Source: CAYMJK01 sp043101635 (lineage in GTDB: Bacteria > Planctomycetota > Phycisphaerae > Phycisphaerales > UBA1924). Taken from it: a stretch of DNA of 10,768 bases. The notes beneath the pieces were generated by a model. It made no database searches. It worked only from the letters and a program-made list of their open reading frames with translations, and was not told the origin of the DNA. Position 1 is the first letter of the stretch. Each line of letters begins with the position of its first letter. Positions 10,542 through 10,768 of this stretch are shown here, piece after piece. The translations under genes were made by a program, and so were the position numbers. The stretch spans positions 1-10,768 of the forward strand of contig JBICIE010000164.1 in NCBI GenBank assembly GCA_043101635.1, written 5' to 3'.

Positions 10542-10572
10542 CGCTAGTCGCTCGTTCGCTGATTCGCTCGCT
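10542..10572. repeat. 8-base periodic repeat (CGCTNNNN) overlapping a stop codon
   Basis: Four consecutive units each begin CGCT: CGCTAGT (7 bases), CGCTCGTT, CGCTGATT and CGCTCGCT. On the minus strand they encode the last nine residues (ERANQRTSD) and TAG stop of the partial right-edge gene, apart from the first base of that stretch at 10573. The period is not a multiple of three, so the repeat is not a protein-level repeat. It adjoins the hairpin at 10510-10529 and may be part of the same interspersed element. Confidence 0.5.
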
Positions 10573-10768
10573 CCGTCCCACACTCGGGGCAGGGGCCGGC
10601 GAGGCCGGCGAGGTCGTAGTTGCACTTCGGGCAGCGGCCGCGGCGGGCACGGAGGCGGCGGCGGAGGGGGAGGAAGGTCAGCGGCAGGGCGAGGATCACG
10701 GCGTAGAAGAGGGTGTTGACAGCGATGCCCGGGAGTGGTTCTGTTGGTACGCCGCCGTCGGTAGCCGC
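10544..10768 (-). CDS. Hypothetical membrane-anchored zinc-ribbon protein, 5' end cut off at right edge
   Basis: An open minus-strand frame enters from the right edge and ends at TAG (10544-10546), giving the last 74 residues of a protein whose start lies outside the window. It contains a hydrophobic stretch, IAVNTLFYAVILALPLTFLP, consistent with one transmembrane segment. An Arg-rich stop-transfer run (RRRLRARRGR) follows, then a four-cysteine zinc ribbon: CPKC-NYDLAGLAGP-CPECG. I associate this tail with a family of uncharacterised planctomycete proteins, where CPxCGYDLRG...CPECG is recurrent; that is recall, not a search. The substrate and role are unknown. The last residues, ERANQRTSD, are encoded by a short periodic repeat and may be a repeat-derived extension. 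The gene converges on glgB across a 138-base gap and is probably unrelated to glucan metabolism. Confidence 0.75.
   Translation of the reverse strand, partial: AATDGGVPTEPLPGIAVNTLFYAVILALPLTFLPLRRRLRARRGRCPKCNYDLAGLAGPCPECGTERANQRTSD

Overview
The window is a GC-rich bacterial chromosomal segment carrying a compact alpha-glucan/trehalose metabolism module. Two divergent gene blocks share one 134-base intergenic region. A partial gene at the right edge encodes a membrane anchor followed by a short CPxC...CPxCG zinc ribbon. I associate this tail with Planctomycetota, especially Phycisphaerae-like genomes. That lineage call rests on family resemblance alone, because no rRNA or tRNA is present to confirm it.

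Left block, minus strand (1-2831): malQ (4-alpha-glucanotransferase, GH77) is followed 61 bases later by glgX (glycogen debranching enzyme), whose 3' end runs off the left edge. A perfect 8-bp hairpin lies between them, just ahead of a strong glgX Shine-Dalgarno (SD). The malQ reading frame and a perfect AGGAGG both point to a start about 93 bases upstream of the first in-frame ATG. The only suitably spaced codon there is ATC.

Centre (2832-2965): the divergent promoter region holds an imperfect dyad, with arms at 2863-2877 and 2904-2917, almost centred on CATATG.

Right block, plus strand (2966-10405): glgE (maltose-1-phosphate maltosyltransferase), a treS-maltokinase fusion and glgB (branching enzyme) are packed with gaps of 16 and 5 bases, so they are almost certainly one operon. 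Together they encode the GlgE route: trehalose to maltose (TreS), maltose to maltose-1-phosphate (kinase domain), chain elongation from that donor (GlgE) and alpha-1,6 branching (GlgB). The divergent block supplies debranching (GlgX) and disproportionation of short maltodextrins (MalQ), so synthesis and turnover are paired around one control region.

Right end (10406-10768): downstream of glgB lie a degenerate 22-base tandem repeat, an 8-bp hairpin that may end transcription from both sides, and an 8-base periodic repeat that overlaps the stop codon of the convergent partial gene. I see no RNA genes, CRISPR array, insertion sequence or phage genes. The pathway itself is known. The less ordinary signals are the malQ start, the divergent dyad, the malQ-glgX hairpin and the repeat cluster at the right end.
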